Shown here: piece by piece, positions 5,297 to 5,476 of the stretch
Layout: the number at the start of each line of letters is the position of its first letter
How positions within the stretch are numbered: the first letter of the stretch is position 1
Notes under the pieces: generated by a model
Seen by the model: only the letters and a program-made list of their open reading frames with translations
Told to the model about the DNA's origin: nothing
The model's database searches: none
Source: CAYJXJ01 sp964374095
GTDB lineage: Bacteria > Elusimicrobiota > Elusimicrobia > UBA1565 > UBA9628
Assembly: GCA_964374095.1 (NCBI GenBank)
Contig: CAYJXJ010000253.1
Coordinates: 1-5,476, forward strand
Direction: 5' to 3'
Length of the DNA: 5,476 bases
Translations under genes and position numbers: made by a program

Positions 5297-5476
5297 CACC
5301 CTCAACCACGGCCGCCCTCAAGCGCACGTTGATCAGAGACCTTCCCTCCCTCGAAGGCCGGACGGTTCGGCTCTGCGGCTGGCTGCAGGTTCTGCGCGGG
5401 CAGAAGAAGATGCAGTTTTTGGTCGTGCGCGACCACACGGGGAGCGTCCAGGCGGTGCTCGAGAAGGCGGCCAAGC
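5293..5476 (+). CDS. aspS: Class IIb aminoacyl-tRNA synthetase, probably aspartate--tRNA ligase (archaeal-type); 5' end only
   Basis: Sixty-one codons are present before the right edge cuts the gene. After a ten-residue lead, RTLIRDLPSLEGRTVRLCGW (11-30), then LQVLRG, QKKMQFLVVRDHTGSVQAVL (37-56), is the N-terminal anticodon-binding OB fold of class IIb synthetases. The GW...R...K.QF..(V/L)RD.(T/S)G..Q pattern is closer to archaeal-type AspRS (AspRS2), often non-discriminating and charging both tRNA-Asp and tRNA-Asn, than to the standard bacterial AspRS, which usually reads RRRDHGG.IFIDLRDR. AsnRS and LysRS share the fold and cannot be excluded without the catalytic domain. The start has a good Shine-Dalgarno. 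The gene has its own -10 box and follows the repeat-protein gene on the same strand. Confidence 0.72.
   Translation, partial: MTPSTTAALKRTLIRDLPSLEGRTVRLCGWLQVLRGQKKMQFLVVRDHTGSVQAVLEKAAK

Overview
The window comes from a GC-rich bacterium. Codons are strongly biased to G/C at the third position. The only AT-rich patches are short gaps around 440-480, 4484-4502 and 5245-5290, which carry sigma70-like -10 boxes (TATATT, TATAAT, TATAAT). The phylum cannot be read from the sequence. A GC-rich Elusimicrobiota-, Deinococcota- or deltaproteobacteria-like lineage would be compatible, but that is only a guess. No tRNA, rRNA, CRISPR array, transposase or integrase is visible.

Left part (1-2969): a truncated SAM-dependent methyltransferase runs leftward off the window from about 423. 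It resembles the N-terminal half of methyltransferase/glycosyltransferase proteins of surface-polysaccharide clusters. Divergent from it is a GDP-L-fucose synthase-family NAD-dependent epimerase/reductase. That gene overlaps by four bases (ATGA) a malQ-type 4-alpha-glucanotransferase with all three catalytic residues. The first two fit the edge of a surface-sugar locus. MalQ belongs to glycogen/maltodextrin metabolism and is probably co-translated with the epimerase.

Middle (2937-4445, minus strand): a 502-residue protein with an unusual architecture, namely an N-terminal SEC-C zinc motif, a helical and long coiled-coil centre, and a C-terminal NYN/LabA-like (PIN-fold) nuclease domain. Its 3' end overlaps the 3' end of malQ by 33 bp, and a perfect 16-bp palindrome lies inside the overlap.

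Right part (4446-5476): a 57-bp divergent gap holds an extended -10 promoter placed so close to the next ATG that the transcript should be leaderless. It drives a small, apparently secreted protein made of eight exact 60-bp/20-residue repeats. Each repeat is built from two related decapeptides, so a cysteine occurs every ten residues across the array. I do not recognise this family, and it is the best candidate for something undescribed. After it comes a separate promoter, an AT-rich leader with a possible 16-codon upstream ORF that ends in an ATGA overlap, and the 5' end of a class IIb aminoacyl-tRNA synthetase, most likely an archaeal-type (AspRS2-like) aspS, cut by the right edge.
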